Source: JBMYRH01 sp049602155
GTDB lineage: Bacteria > Myxococcota_A > UBA9042 > PHBI01 > JBMYRH01
Direction: 5' to 3'
Assembly (NCBI GenBank): GCA_049602155.1
Contig: JBMYRH010000004.1
Span: 124,001 to 188,000 of the forward strand
DNA: 64,000 nucleotides
Part shown: positions 43,204 through 50,916 of the stretch, piece by piece
Position numbering within the stretch: the stretch's first letter is position 1
Layout: the number at the start of each line of letters is the position of its first letter
Position numbers and translations under genes: made by a program
Notes under the pieces: generated by a model
Databases searched by the model: none
Seen by the model: only the letters and a program-made list of their open reading frames with translations
Told to the model about the DNA's origin: nothing

Positions 43204-44058
43204 GTGGATCACTGCAGCGTTCACTGGGACGCACTGCTGTATCCACTTAAGCCCTTTGGACCGGGACGTCGCGCGATGATCATCACACAGACGCGAGAAC
43301 AGCGCTCCTTCGTAGGCAGCATGAACCCCGGCACGGATATCGTGAAGGGGCTCGTACAAATATGCGTCGACAACAGTATCTTCTGCGCCCACTTCAGCGG
43401 CACTGGATACCTGCAAAACCCAGTGCTGCGCTCCTACAACATGAACTCGAAAGGCTTCGACGCCCCGGTGCGCACCGATGGCACATTCCACGTTGTATCT
43501 CTGCATGGCAACGTGTCGCTCCAAGACCGCCAGACGGTCGTCCGTATCCATGTGTTCGGCACCGTGCACGTCGGTGATGAGGAGCCCCGACTGCTCAGCG
43601 GTGAGCTCGTTGGAGGAGAGGTCGTCAGCCTTGAGTTCAGCTTGAGCACAATCGATGACATCCGCCTCTACCGGGCGGAGGATGAGGAGACCGGATTGGC
43701 TCCTTGGCTCCATATGGACCTCAGCTCTGGATTGCCTAATCCTCACGATCAGGAACGAGAGCTCCCCTTGCTGCCTACCGCGCCCGGCGCAGACAACGCC
43801 AACGGGGCCTCATCAAAGGCCAAAGGTGCGACAGTCGCAGCGTCCGAGATCGAGATCGCGGAAGGAGACTGGCTCGACCACCCTACCCTCGGGACTTGCC
43901 GAGTGTTGGCCGCAGATGAAGATGAGCACGTCACAATCGAACTAGAGAGCGGCCGACGTGTGGAACTGCACTTGGGCCTCATCCAGCTGACCGCTGCGGG
44001 CACTCATGACAAGGGGGGCAAGCGCTTCTCTGTCTCGATCGCGCGGCGCCGACGCTAG
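43204..44058 (+). CDS. PPC/DUF296-domain protein with C-terminal SH3-like domain
   Basis: A 284-residue protein. Residues about 25-165 match the PPC (DUF296) fold: PGTDIVKGLVQICVDNSI, AHFSGTGYLQNPVLRSYN, FHVVSLHGNVSLQDRQ, RIHVFGTVHVGD and SGELVGGEV; the usual H-X-H metal residues are partly replaced. In plants this domain pairs with AT-hook DNA-binding proteins; in bacteria its role is unclear. After a Ser/Ala linker, residues about 220-270 (GDWLDHPTLGTCRVL, VTIELESGRRVELHLGLIQL) look like a small SH3/CarD-like barrel. Start: GTG at 43204 used; an ATG at 43276 (MIITQT) is an alternative. Confidence 0.75.
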   Translation: MDHCSVHWDALLYPLKPFGPGRRAMIITQTREQRSFVGSMNPGTDIVKGLVQICVDNSIFCAHFSGTGYLQNPVLRSYNMNSKGFDAPVRTDGTFHVVSLHGNVSLQDRQTVVRIHVFGTVHVGDEEPRLLSGELVGGEVVSLEFSLSTIDDIRLYRAEDEETGLAPWLHMDLSSGLPNPHDQERELPLLPTAPGADNANGASSKAKGATVAASEIEIAEGDWLDHPTLGTCRVLAADEDEHVTIELESGRRVELHLGLIQLTAAGTHDKGGKRFSVSIARRRR

Positions 44059-44074
44059 CCTCAAGGGTTCGGCC

Positions 44075-44701
44075 TCACACCATGCGGTAGAGGCCTACCA
44101 CCACACCTAGAATCATGGTCTCTCGGAACTCCGAGGCCAGGACGTAGATCGAGCTCATGTCGGGGTTCGACGGCTCAAAGCGAATGCGATCTCCTTCAGG
44201 GTAATACCGCTTGACGGTCGCCTCACCATCGATCATCGCCACCACGATTTCACCGCGAGGTGCCTGAGGCTGCTTCTTCACGAAGATGAAGTCACCGTCG
44301 TGGATTCCGTCCCCGATCATCGACTCTCCCACCACCCTCAAGGCAAAGACCTCGCCACTGGTGCGACCGAGAAAGAACCTGTCGACACGCACGGTGTCCT
44401 CGACGTTCTCAACCGCGAGGATGGGGGCGCCCGCCGCGATGCGTCCTAGCAGTGGAATGTCGACCCAGTCGGTCTCCACCTCAACGGGGACAATCGCTCG
44501 ACTCTTTGCTTCCCCTCGCGTCAGGTAGCCCTTCCGCTCCAACGCCTTGAGGTGGTCGTTCACGCCGTTCGTCGACTTGATCCCCAAGTGTTGGCCAATC
44601 TCGCGAATTGTCGGCGGGTAGCCATCGCGAGTGATCGCCTGCTGGATGATATCCAGCACCTGCTCCTGACGCGTCGTCAGCCGTTGGCGTGAATCAGACA
44701 T
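44075..44701 (-). CDS. lexA: LexA, SOS repressor
   Basis: Self-cleaving repressor of the SOS response, 208 residues. N-terminal winged HTH (RLTTRQEQVLDIIQQ, PTIREIGQHLGIKSTNGV), cleavage site Ala-Gly in GRIAAGAPI, Ser nucleophile in VVGESMIGDGI and Lys in EATVKRYY. The second of two adjacent ATGs (44701) has GGAGG at five bases and is preferred. Two GTTCAGT half-sites in opposite orientation lie directly upstream, as expected for autorepression. The recA partner is not in the window. Confidence 0.96.
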   Translation of the reverse strand: MSDSRQRLTTRQEQVLDIIQQAITRDGYPPTIREIGQHLGIKSTNGVNDHLKALERKGYLTRGEAKSRAIVPVEVETDWVDIPLLGRIAAGAPILAVENVEDTVRVDRFFLGRTSGEVFALRVVGESMIGDGIHDGDFIFVKKQPQAPRGEIVVAMIDGEATVKRYYPEGDRIRFEPSNPDMSSIYVLASEFRETMILGVVVGLYRMV

Positions 44702-44739
44702 CATCCCCTCCCAGAGAACCGTGCAACGCCTCTGAAAGT

Positions 44740-44774
44740 ACTGAACGGGTGTGACGCCGTCAACTTTGTTCAGT
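44740..44774 (-). promoter_or_regulatory. Putative LexA operator pair upstream of lexA
   Basis: ACTGAAC (44740-44746) and GTTCAGT (44768-44774) form an inverted repeat. Read on the minus strand, CGTCACACCCGTTCAGT matches most of the reported Myxococcus xanthus LexA-box pattern CTRHAMRYBYGTTCAGS. This is the short lexA promoter region between lexA and rnhA. The consensus is recalled from the literature and the match was made by eye. Confidence 0.6.
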
Positions 44775-44777
44775 GAA

Positions 44778-45419
44778 TTACCGAGAGCGAACTATCGCCT
44801 CTCGTGCAAGCTCGTCAGCGCGCTCGTTCTCGGGGATACCTGCGTGCCCTTTCACCTTCACCAAGCGTACATCACTAAACTCAGCCATCTTCGCCCGTAG
44901 GCTGGCCACGAGCTCTTGGTTCGCCTTGGCCTTCCACCCTTTCGTCAGCAAGCCAATGCAGTACGACGAGTCCGTCATCACATCGACAGGGAGCGAGGTG
45001 TCCTTCACCATCTCAAAGCCACGCAGAATCGCGGTCAACTCGGCGATGTTGTTGGTCCCCTGCCCCAGGTACTCAGAGAGGACCTGTTCATCGTCCTTGA
45101 AGCGATAGAGGACCCCGGCGCCAGCTGGACCGGGGTTGCCTGTGCAAGCCCCGTCTGTCCAAAGCTGCACAGCCTCGCTTATCGGGCGGATTTGAGAGCT
45201 CGGTCGTGGCGTCGCAGCCCGCACTTCCGGATCCCCGTAGATCTCAGGGACGGCTCCCTCAGCGGGCTCAATGCGGTCCATGCGTGTGGAGTACACCTTG
45301 CCGTTCGGCTTGTAGCAGAAAGCGACAAACCCCCGCTCTACTAGGAGGGCACCGTCAGATTGACAGCGCGCTAGCACATCGCCGTCTTTAAACTTGGCCC
45401 GTATCCAGGACTTCTTCAA
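44778..45419 (-). CDS. rnhA: Ribonuclease HI with N-terminal extension
   Basis: Cuts the RNA strand of RNA-DNA hybrids. The RNase HI domain begins near residue 83: AVQLWTDGACTGNPGPAGAG (first Asp), NIAELTAILRG (Glu), MTDSSYCIGLLTKGWK (Asp) and GHAGIPENERADELA (Asp), a complete DEDD site. An 80-residue N-terminal region (KKSWIRAKFKDGDVLARCQSDG, GKVYSTRMDRIEP) is not the eukaryotic-type hybrid-binding domain. The gene overlaps the upstream lipoprotein gene by 4 bp. Confidence 0.92.
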   Translation of the reverse strand: MKKSWIRAKFKDGDVLARCQSDGALLVERGFVAFCYKPNGKVYSTRMDRIEPAEGAVPEIYGDPEVRAATPRPSSQIRPISEAVQLWTDGACTGNPGPAGAGVLYRFKDDEQVLSEYLGQGTNNIAELTAILRGFEMVKDTSLPVDVMTDSSYCIGLLTKGWKAKANQELVASLRAKMAEFSDVRLVKVKGHAGIPENERADELAREAIVRSR

Positions 45420-47440
45420 TCGACAGTCTCGGCGGTCGCCGTGATGACGGCCTGGGTAGGCGGCGAGACCAAGAAGTCACTGCCATCAAAGGCGATGACC
45501 GCCAACTCCACGATGTAGTCGCCTGGGCGGTCGGGCTTCAGGGTCTGAAGCACACCATCCTTCTCGTTCAGCTTCGTTGCGGAACCAGCGGGCTTTGAGA
45601 CCAGGTACCAGATGTAGCTGTAGTCGAAGAGCTCGTAGGTACTGCCACCATCGTAGCTCTCGGCACCGCTTAGGAACACGGGCGCGTCGACTAGCACCTC
45701 TTCCTCAGGTCCTGGGGCTGTGATCTCAGCAATAGGCTGACCGACGCCACGGTTATCCTGGAGCATCAAAGTGATCGAGCGCTCCACTGTCGTCTCTGTG
45801 TAGGGATCAAAGTAGTGGACCTCGAGTTCATCGGTGTCGCCACCGGTGAGATCAGCCAACTGCGCCGTACTCCAATCAAGCTTGAGCACGACCATGTCGT
45901 TGGGTGCGATCTCGAAGGGCTGAGCCGGCGCATCCACCAGCTCGAAGTTCTTAGCTGGCGCCGAGAACGGTCCGCTCATCACCAGCTGTTCAATCGTCAA
46001 CGTGCCGTTACCTTCGTTGTAGAGGACCACGTGCCGTGTCCCGCTATCCGCCTCACAGACGCCGTTCACACAGAGCTCCGGCTTGGCACATGGAAGGATA
46101 TCAGCGCTCGCCTCGCTGTCGTCACAGGCTCTCCCAATGTCGGCAGCGGCCGCAGTGACTTGTACGGACATCGTCGACGGTGCAACGACCAGCTTGCCCT
46201 TGGGCTCCCCAGCGAAGAGATCGATGACGGCGAGATCGGGATCCGGAATCCCGACCTCGATATGCATTTGTCCGTTGCTGGGCTTCACGGCTGGATCAAC
46301 AGGCGGCGTGTACGTCACGTCAAAGCGGATCGTCTTGCCCTCAGCGAGCGCGCGCGGCCAGCTGGTGATGAGGGTGTCTTCTGCATCTGGCGACGTCGCT
46401 GGTGTAAAGGCCGCCCAGCTGAAGATCGCTGCAGCTGCCTCATCCTCCACCCAGGGCTCCTTCACTTTGAGCACGCCAGGTCCGTTAGACTGGAGCAAGA
46501 CCTCTCGCGTCTCGATGGTGGTAGACATCGAGAAGTCCATCTTGTTCGTCTTGTCCTTGTAGTCGAGGCTCCAACTCCCAAGCACTGTGTCGCTGCTCAC
46601 TGGCACACGCAGGGGCAAGCCTTCGCCGCTCACAGAGACGAGGACCGCATTCACATCATCCCCCACGCCGGTGGGCGTATAGCGGAGCGTAAACTCCAAG
46701 ACTCCGGGGTCACCGGGCTCACACGCACCTGGGACGACCGTGAACGGGAGGAAGGGTTGAACGTCGATAATCTTGAACTCGTTCGTGAAAAGCTCTAGCT
46801 CGATCCCCGTCACCTCAAAGGACGCCGTCCCGGTCTCGCAATCGTTCGTGACGACAAAGGTGTGCTCACCCGGAGAGGTCGGCGTAGCGGTCTCGAACGT
46901 ATAGTTCGGCGGTGAAACCAGCGCGACACCTCGCTCACGAGGGACCTCAAACGTCAGGCTGATCTCCGGAACTGGGTTGGTCCCGTCGCGATCTCGCGTG
47001 TTCGATGCGATGATGAGGATAGAGTCTCTTGCGTCTGTGTCCGCGGCCTGAGCGGGAGGAGTGTACTTCACCTCAAAGACGTACTCGTCGCCGATCCCAA
47101 TCTCGATCGGGAACGACACGTTGTTCGGCCACACGATCTCAACGTTGGGGTTCTTCAATAGCCCGCCGGCGACGGTATCCGGCGCCCAGTCGATGCCGGT
47201 CACGGTGACCGACTCGGACCCTTGGTTAATCAACTCCACGTCGAACGAGACCGACTGCTGCTCACCGAGCAGAAACTCAGACTCATGGGTCTCACCGTTG
47301 TACGCACGATAGAGATCCACCGCCGTGCCACCGACAAGGACCTCCATCGTTCGAATGGTCCCGGTGCTGAGCGAGTTACCGCAAGCGACAAGCAGCGCCA
47401 ACGACGCCACCACACCAAAGGTTTTCATCCAAGTCCTCAT
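45416..47440 (-). CDS. Large lipoprotein with Ig-like (choice-of-anchor D) repeats
   Basis: About 674 residues. The ATG at 47440 has GGGAG six bases ahead. Lipobox LLVAC near residue 22 predicts lipid anchoring. The mature part is beta-type throughout, in blocks of about 100-130 residues with N-X-G-X-G-X-L/I-X-V/I-type ends (NEGNGTLTIEQLVMSGPF, EFTLRYTPTGVGDD, IRFDVTYTPPVDP), as in ASPM/SPD-2/hydin-like or choice-of-anchor-D proteins. A C-terminal PKD-like block follows (VFLSGAESYDGG ... GDYIVELAVIAFDG). A Cys pair around CDDSEASADILPC sits mid-chain. Probably a surface or periplasmic adhesin/structural protein; no enzyme motif. First of three such genes reading leftwards, coupled to rnhA. 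Confidence 0.78.
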   Translation of the reverse strand: MRTWMKTFGVVASLALLVACGNSLSTGTIRTMEVLVGGTAVDLYRAYNGETHESEFLLGEQQSVSFDVELINQGSESVTVTGIDWAPDTVAGGLLKNPNVEIVWPNNVSFPIEIGIGDEYVFEVKYTPPAQAADTDARDSILIIASNTRDRDGTNPVPEISLTFEVPRERGVALVSPPNYTFETATPTSPGEHTFVVTNDCETGTASFEVTGIELELFTNEFKIIDVQPFLPFTVVPGACEPGDPGVLEFTLRYTPTGVGDDVNAVLVSVSGEGLPLRVPVSSDTVLGSWSLDYKDKTNKMDFSMSTTIETREVLLQSNGPGVLKVKEPWVEDEAAAAIFSWAAFTPATSPDAEDTLITSWPRALAEGKTIRFDVTYTPPVDPAVKPSNGQMHIEVGIPDPDLAVIDLFAGEPKGKLVVAPSTMSVQVTAAAADIGRACDDSEASADILPCAKPELCVNGVCEADSGTRHVVLYNEGNGTLTIEQLVMSGPFSAPAKNFELVDAPAQPFEIAPNDMVVLKLDWSTAQLADLTGGDTDELEVHYFDPYTETTVERSITLMLQDNRGVGQPIAEITAPGPEEEVLVDAPVFLSGAESYDGGSTYELFDYSYIWYLVSKPAGSATKLNEKDGVLQTLKPDRPGDYIVELAVIAFDGSDFLVSPPTQAVITATAETVD

Positions 47441-47512
47441 GCTCATCTCCCGATTGCTCTATCCCGACTGGGACATCGTGGCCTCATAGGGCGGGTGGCG
47501 CGGCTCGTCGAC

Positions 47513-50500
47513 CTACTCTAGGAAGCAGACCGTCTCGTAGTAAATTTCAATCATGTCATCGGGCTGGGGCATGCAGCCACCAGACTCCGCAAAGATCACG
47601 GAATTGCTCGTCGCGTCGTAGGTCCAGTTCGCACCGCCATCGGTCGTGCACAAGACACCGTTGATCCGAACCTCGATAGTTGATGGCTCAGCGACACGAC
47701 TCAAGAAGAACTGAGTCTTCAAACCGAAGGCAATCTCACCGATCGACGCCAACGAATCAGCAAAGTCGGACTGACAAATGCTCGCGACATTGCCACCGGT
47801 TGCGTTCGCCAAGTCAATGTAGCGCATCCCCGCGGTCGCATCACCATTCGACGAGGAACACCCCCCCGGAGGACCCACAATCGCGTGGGCGTGGAAGAGG
47901 TTACTGTTGTAAAACCCCTTAATGTTTTTGAAGAAGTTGATGTAGAAGTTCAAGTCGGCCGGCGACTGGTCATCCTCGTCGCTGACAAAGACCACCTCGA
48001 GAGTGGCATCGGGGCGCAGGAAGCCGCGGTTCGGCCCGCCGCAGAAGCCGTCGTAGCAGGCGTCCGGAGCCGCGCAATCCGTATCCGCAGTGCATGCCGT
48101 GGAGGTGTCTGCGATGTTCGGCAGCGTCAGCGCGAGCTGCGCCGCGTTGAGCCCCTTCTCTGTGCCCGAGCCACTGGTGCCCACTTGCGCCGAGTTCTGG
48201 AAGCTCTGCCACGTGGCGGGGGTGATGATGCGCGGGCTGCCAAGGAAGCGCCCACCGTCCGAGTCCACATCGGTCGTAGTGACCCCGACGTTGTAGTTAT
48301 TCTGCCACGTCGACGCCTCGTTGATGAACTGGCCAAAGTTGCTTGCAAGGTTCGATTGCTCCTCCCCCATCGACCCGGAGTCATCGATGACGAAGAGGAC
48401 ATCGACATCTTGACCCGTCAGCTGGATGAAGACATCGGTCTGCTCAGTCTCAAGTACGCCTGAGCCTTCGATGGGGACAATCACAGAGGGGACGTCTGCA
48501 TCGTTGGTTGAGAAGCTCATGCTGCATGCATCGCCACCAAGGTCTTGCGGTGCATAGACCATCGTGAAGCTCTCACACTGAGACGGCTGCATCGTGACGG
48601 GCAGACCGGGGTACTGCTTCTGCTTAAACTCAATGGAGCAGCCCTCCAACTCGACGTCGGTGAGATCCAACGGAGCGTTCCCCACATTACAAGCGGTCAG
48701 CTCTAACGTCTGGCTATGACAACCAAGCGTCGTTTGACCGAAATCAAGCTCTCCTGGGAACACCGTCAGCTCCGCCATGCCCGACCGCGCGTGTAGATTA
48801 GACGCCCACGTTGCGTTCGGGCCTGACCCCTGTGGCTTCGGGAAAATCACCGTATCGCCGTTTGAAGGTGGATAGGGGTCGATGACTCGGACCCCGAGGA
48901 ACCCTCCGTAGTCGAAGAGTTCGTCGCCGAGCAACGGTGCGGTGTCTGGTGGTGTGAACATGACCTTAATCTCGTGCACCTCACCGGGCTTCAGGCCATC
49001 CAAGAAGGCCGGAGGGTGAGTCACAATCTGGTAGTTCACGCTGTCGCCATTGGACTGAATCGTCGTGCTCGGGTCGGGACAAGAGGTCCCGAAGAACCCG
49101 AGCCAGCCCTCGCAATCATTCACAAACGCGCTGTCGAACGAACATGGCCCAGAGCCGATGTTCGTCATGTTCACTGTCACCGTCTTGGTGAACCCACGTG
49201 GGACGATGCCAAAGTCGCTCTCCGCTGGAGACAGCTGAATCTCACAGGTCGGCGAGTCCGTCCGATGCGCAACCAGGTCCACCGTCCACTCGGGCGTGGA
49301 GCCATCATCCGAGACGATCTGGAGCGTCGCGAACACATCATCGGCGGCGGTCTGCATGTCGTTGCTGAAGCGCATCTGAACAGAGCGTAGCTCGCCGGGC
49401 TCCAGGACCGCAGGACCGGGGTTAGCACCCAGTGGTGCCCACGACTCATCAGTGATGATCTCAAACTCTCCGGTGGGGTTGTTGATGATCGTCACAGACT
49501 CGACCGTCAAAGGCGCACTGCCCTGGTTACTTAGGGTGACCGTGCGTTTGTTCGCGAGCCCCTGAGCGACGAAGCTGAAGTCCACGCTGTCCGGAGGTGT
49601 GACCACGAGCAGCGGGGCCTCCGCGCGCCCAAAGATGCTCACCGTGTAATAGCCATCCTGGCTGTAGGCACCATCCGCGGCGTTGCTCTCGATGTAGAGC
49701 CCGCCAATCGGGCCCGTGGTTTGTTCCATCTCGAGCGTGGGCTGGAAGTTCACCTTCACGGTCGCCACCTCGCCCGGGGCGAGCGTCAGCGGCATGGTCG
49801 GCGCATCCACCACTGCAAGCGTTGAGCTCGACCAACCCGTCAACTCAAGCGACGAGACGACCAGATCTACGGTGCCCGTGTTACTCATCGTGAGGGGAAT
49901 GTTGTAGTCACCGCCGGTCGCCTTCCAACCGAAGTCTACGGGCACCGGGAACAGCTTCAGGTTTGGGCTGATCGAGGAGCCTAGCAGGGACACGTTCTCG
50001 ACCTTGACTTCATCTCCCGATTGATAAGAGACGACGAGGAGGGCCTCGTCTGAGCCACCGTCGACGGGTGAGTACTGAAGCTGAATGTCGAAGGCGGCGT
50101 CTGGGGTCGCCTCCGCAGGGAGCACCGCTTGGTTCACGAGGGTAAACTCACCCGTGTCGTTATCTTGCAGGGAGATCGATGTCACCTGAGCGCTGTCCGA
50201 GCCCAGGGGGATCAACTGAACGAGGCCATCGGCCACCGTCCCGATCTGAACCTCACCAAAATCCATCGGGTTCGGCAGCGCGATGAACTCGGCCGTCGGC
50301 GCAGGCGTGGTCACCTCCACAGCGAGCTGCAAGAGGTCCCCTTCAGCGGTCGGCACGTTCGTCTGAACCTTTAATTGACCCACATACCCAGTCTCATCAG
50401 TCGGAGAGAAGACCAAGGTCAGCTCAAGCGAATCGCCAGGAGCGGCCAGCGTCAACGGCGGGCTCTCAAGGATCTCAATCTCAGAACTCGCTGGCTCAAG

Positions 50501-50803
50501 GATGATCGTGCTGAGCTCGACCACCCCCATGTTACCAGTGTGCTGAATCGTCACCTGCCGCTCAACGGAGCTGCCAAGCGCCACGTTGGGGAAGATTAAG
50601 GGGTTCGGGGTCGCACTGACGCCCAGCGACTCACCCACGGTGAAACCGCCGGTCCCGCTACTGTTACCCGGTCCACCTGTCCCGTCAGAGCCGGAACCGT
50701 CGTCGCCAACGCCCGCCCCAGTACCGTCACCCTCAGCATCACTGCATCCAGTGAAACCAGCTAACGCCACCACCAAAAGGGTGACACCAATCGCCCTAAG
50801 CAT
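47513..50803 (-). CDS. Lipoprotein with six Ig-like repeats and a von Willebrand A domain
   Basis: 1096 residues. Lipobox GFTGC, then a Gly/Ser/Asp linker ending in the motif TGGFTVGESLG. I count six choice-of-anchor-D type Ig repeats to about residue 790 (marks: LIFPNVALGSSVERQVTI, MDFGEVQIGTVADGL, VDFGWKATGG, VDFSFVAQGLANKRTVTL, SDFGIVPRGFTKTVTV, LDFGQTTLGCHSQTLEL). A vWA domain starts near residue 800 with the MIDAS DVLFVIDDSGSMGEEQ, and a short C-terminal domain ends in IYYETVCFLE. The MIDAS DXSXS implies metal-dependent ligand binding, probably adhesion or complex assembly at the cell surface. Confidence 0.85.
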   Translation of the reverse strand: MLRAIGVTLLVVALAGFTGCSDAEGDGTGAGVGDDGSGSDGTGGPGNSSGTGGFTVGESLGVSATPNPLIFPNVALGSSVERQVTIQHTGNMGVVELSTIILEPASSEIEILESPPLTLAAPGDSLELTLVFSPTDETGYVGQLKVQTNVPTAEGDLLQLAVEVTTPAPTAEFIALPNPMDFGEVQIGTVADGLVQLIPLGSDSAQVTSISLQDNDTGEFTLVNQAVLPAEATPDAAFDIQLQYSPVDGGSDEALLVVSYQSGDEVKVENVSLLGSSISPNLKLFPVPVDFGWKATGGDYNIPLTMSNTGTVDLVVSSLELTGWSSSTLAVVDAPTMPLTLAPGEVATVKVNFQPTLEMEQTTGPIGGLYIESNAADGAYSQDGYYTVSIFGRAEAPLLVVTPPDSVDFSFVAQGLANKRTVTLSNQGSAPLTVESVTIINNPTGEFEIITDESWAPLGANPGPAVLEPGELRSVQMRFSNDMQTAADDVFATLQIVSDDGSTPEWTVDLVAHRTDSPTCEIQLSPAESDFGIVPRGFTKTVTVNMTNIGSGPCSFDSAFVNDCEGWLGFFGTSCPDPSTTIQSNGDSVNYQIVTHPPAFLDGLKPGEVHEIKVMFTPPDTAPLLGDELFDYGGFLGVRVIDPYPPSNGDTVIFPKPQGSGPNATWASNLHARSGMAELTVFPGELDFGQTTLGCHSQTLELTACNVGNAPLDLTDVELEGCSIEFKQKQYPGLPVTMQPSQCESFTMVYAPQDLGGDACSMSFSTNDADVPSVIVPIEGSGVLETEQTDVFIQLTGQDVDVLFVIDDSGSMGEEQSNLASNFGQFINEASTWQNNYNVGVTTTDVDSDGGRFLGSPRIITPATWQSFQNSAQVGTSGSGTEKGLNAAQLALTLPNIADTSTACTADTDCAAPDACYDGFCGGPNRGFLRPDATLEVVFVSDEDDQSPADLNFYINFFKNIKGFYNSNLFHAHAIVGPPGGCSSSNGDATAGMRYIDLANATGGNVASICQSDFADSLASIGEIAFGLKTQFFLSRVAEPSTIEVRINGVLCTTDGGANWTYDATSNSVIFAESGGCMPQPDDMIEIYYETVCFLE

Positions 50804-50879
50804 ACGATTACCTCCACGGAGAACGCGCTACCCTATAGCGCATTGAGCCCCGTGTAGGGAAGCGCAACGGTCCATCCCG

Positions 50880-50909
50880 GCGACAGGCTAGTCAGCGCCA
50901 GCCTGTCGC
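50880..50909 (-). terminator. Perfect 10-bp hairpin 8 bp after a lipoprotein stop
   Basis: GCGACAGGCT (50880-50889) and AGCCTGTCGC (50900-50909) are exact reverse complements with a 10-nt loop, just beyond the stop of the gene at 50917-53424. No U-run follows. Same style as the hairpin at 1846-1879: long stem, 10-nt loop, no U tail. Confidence 0.5.
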
Positions 50910-50916
50910 ACCGAAC

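Noticed and set aside
45815..46798. Plus-strand open frame of 327 codons
   Set aside because: Antisense shadow of the Ig-repeat lipoprotein; no fold or ribosome site recognised.
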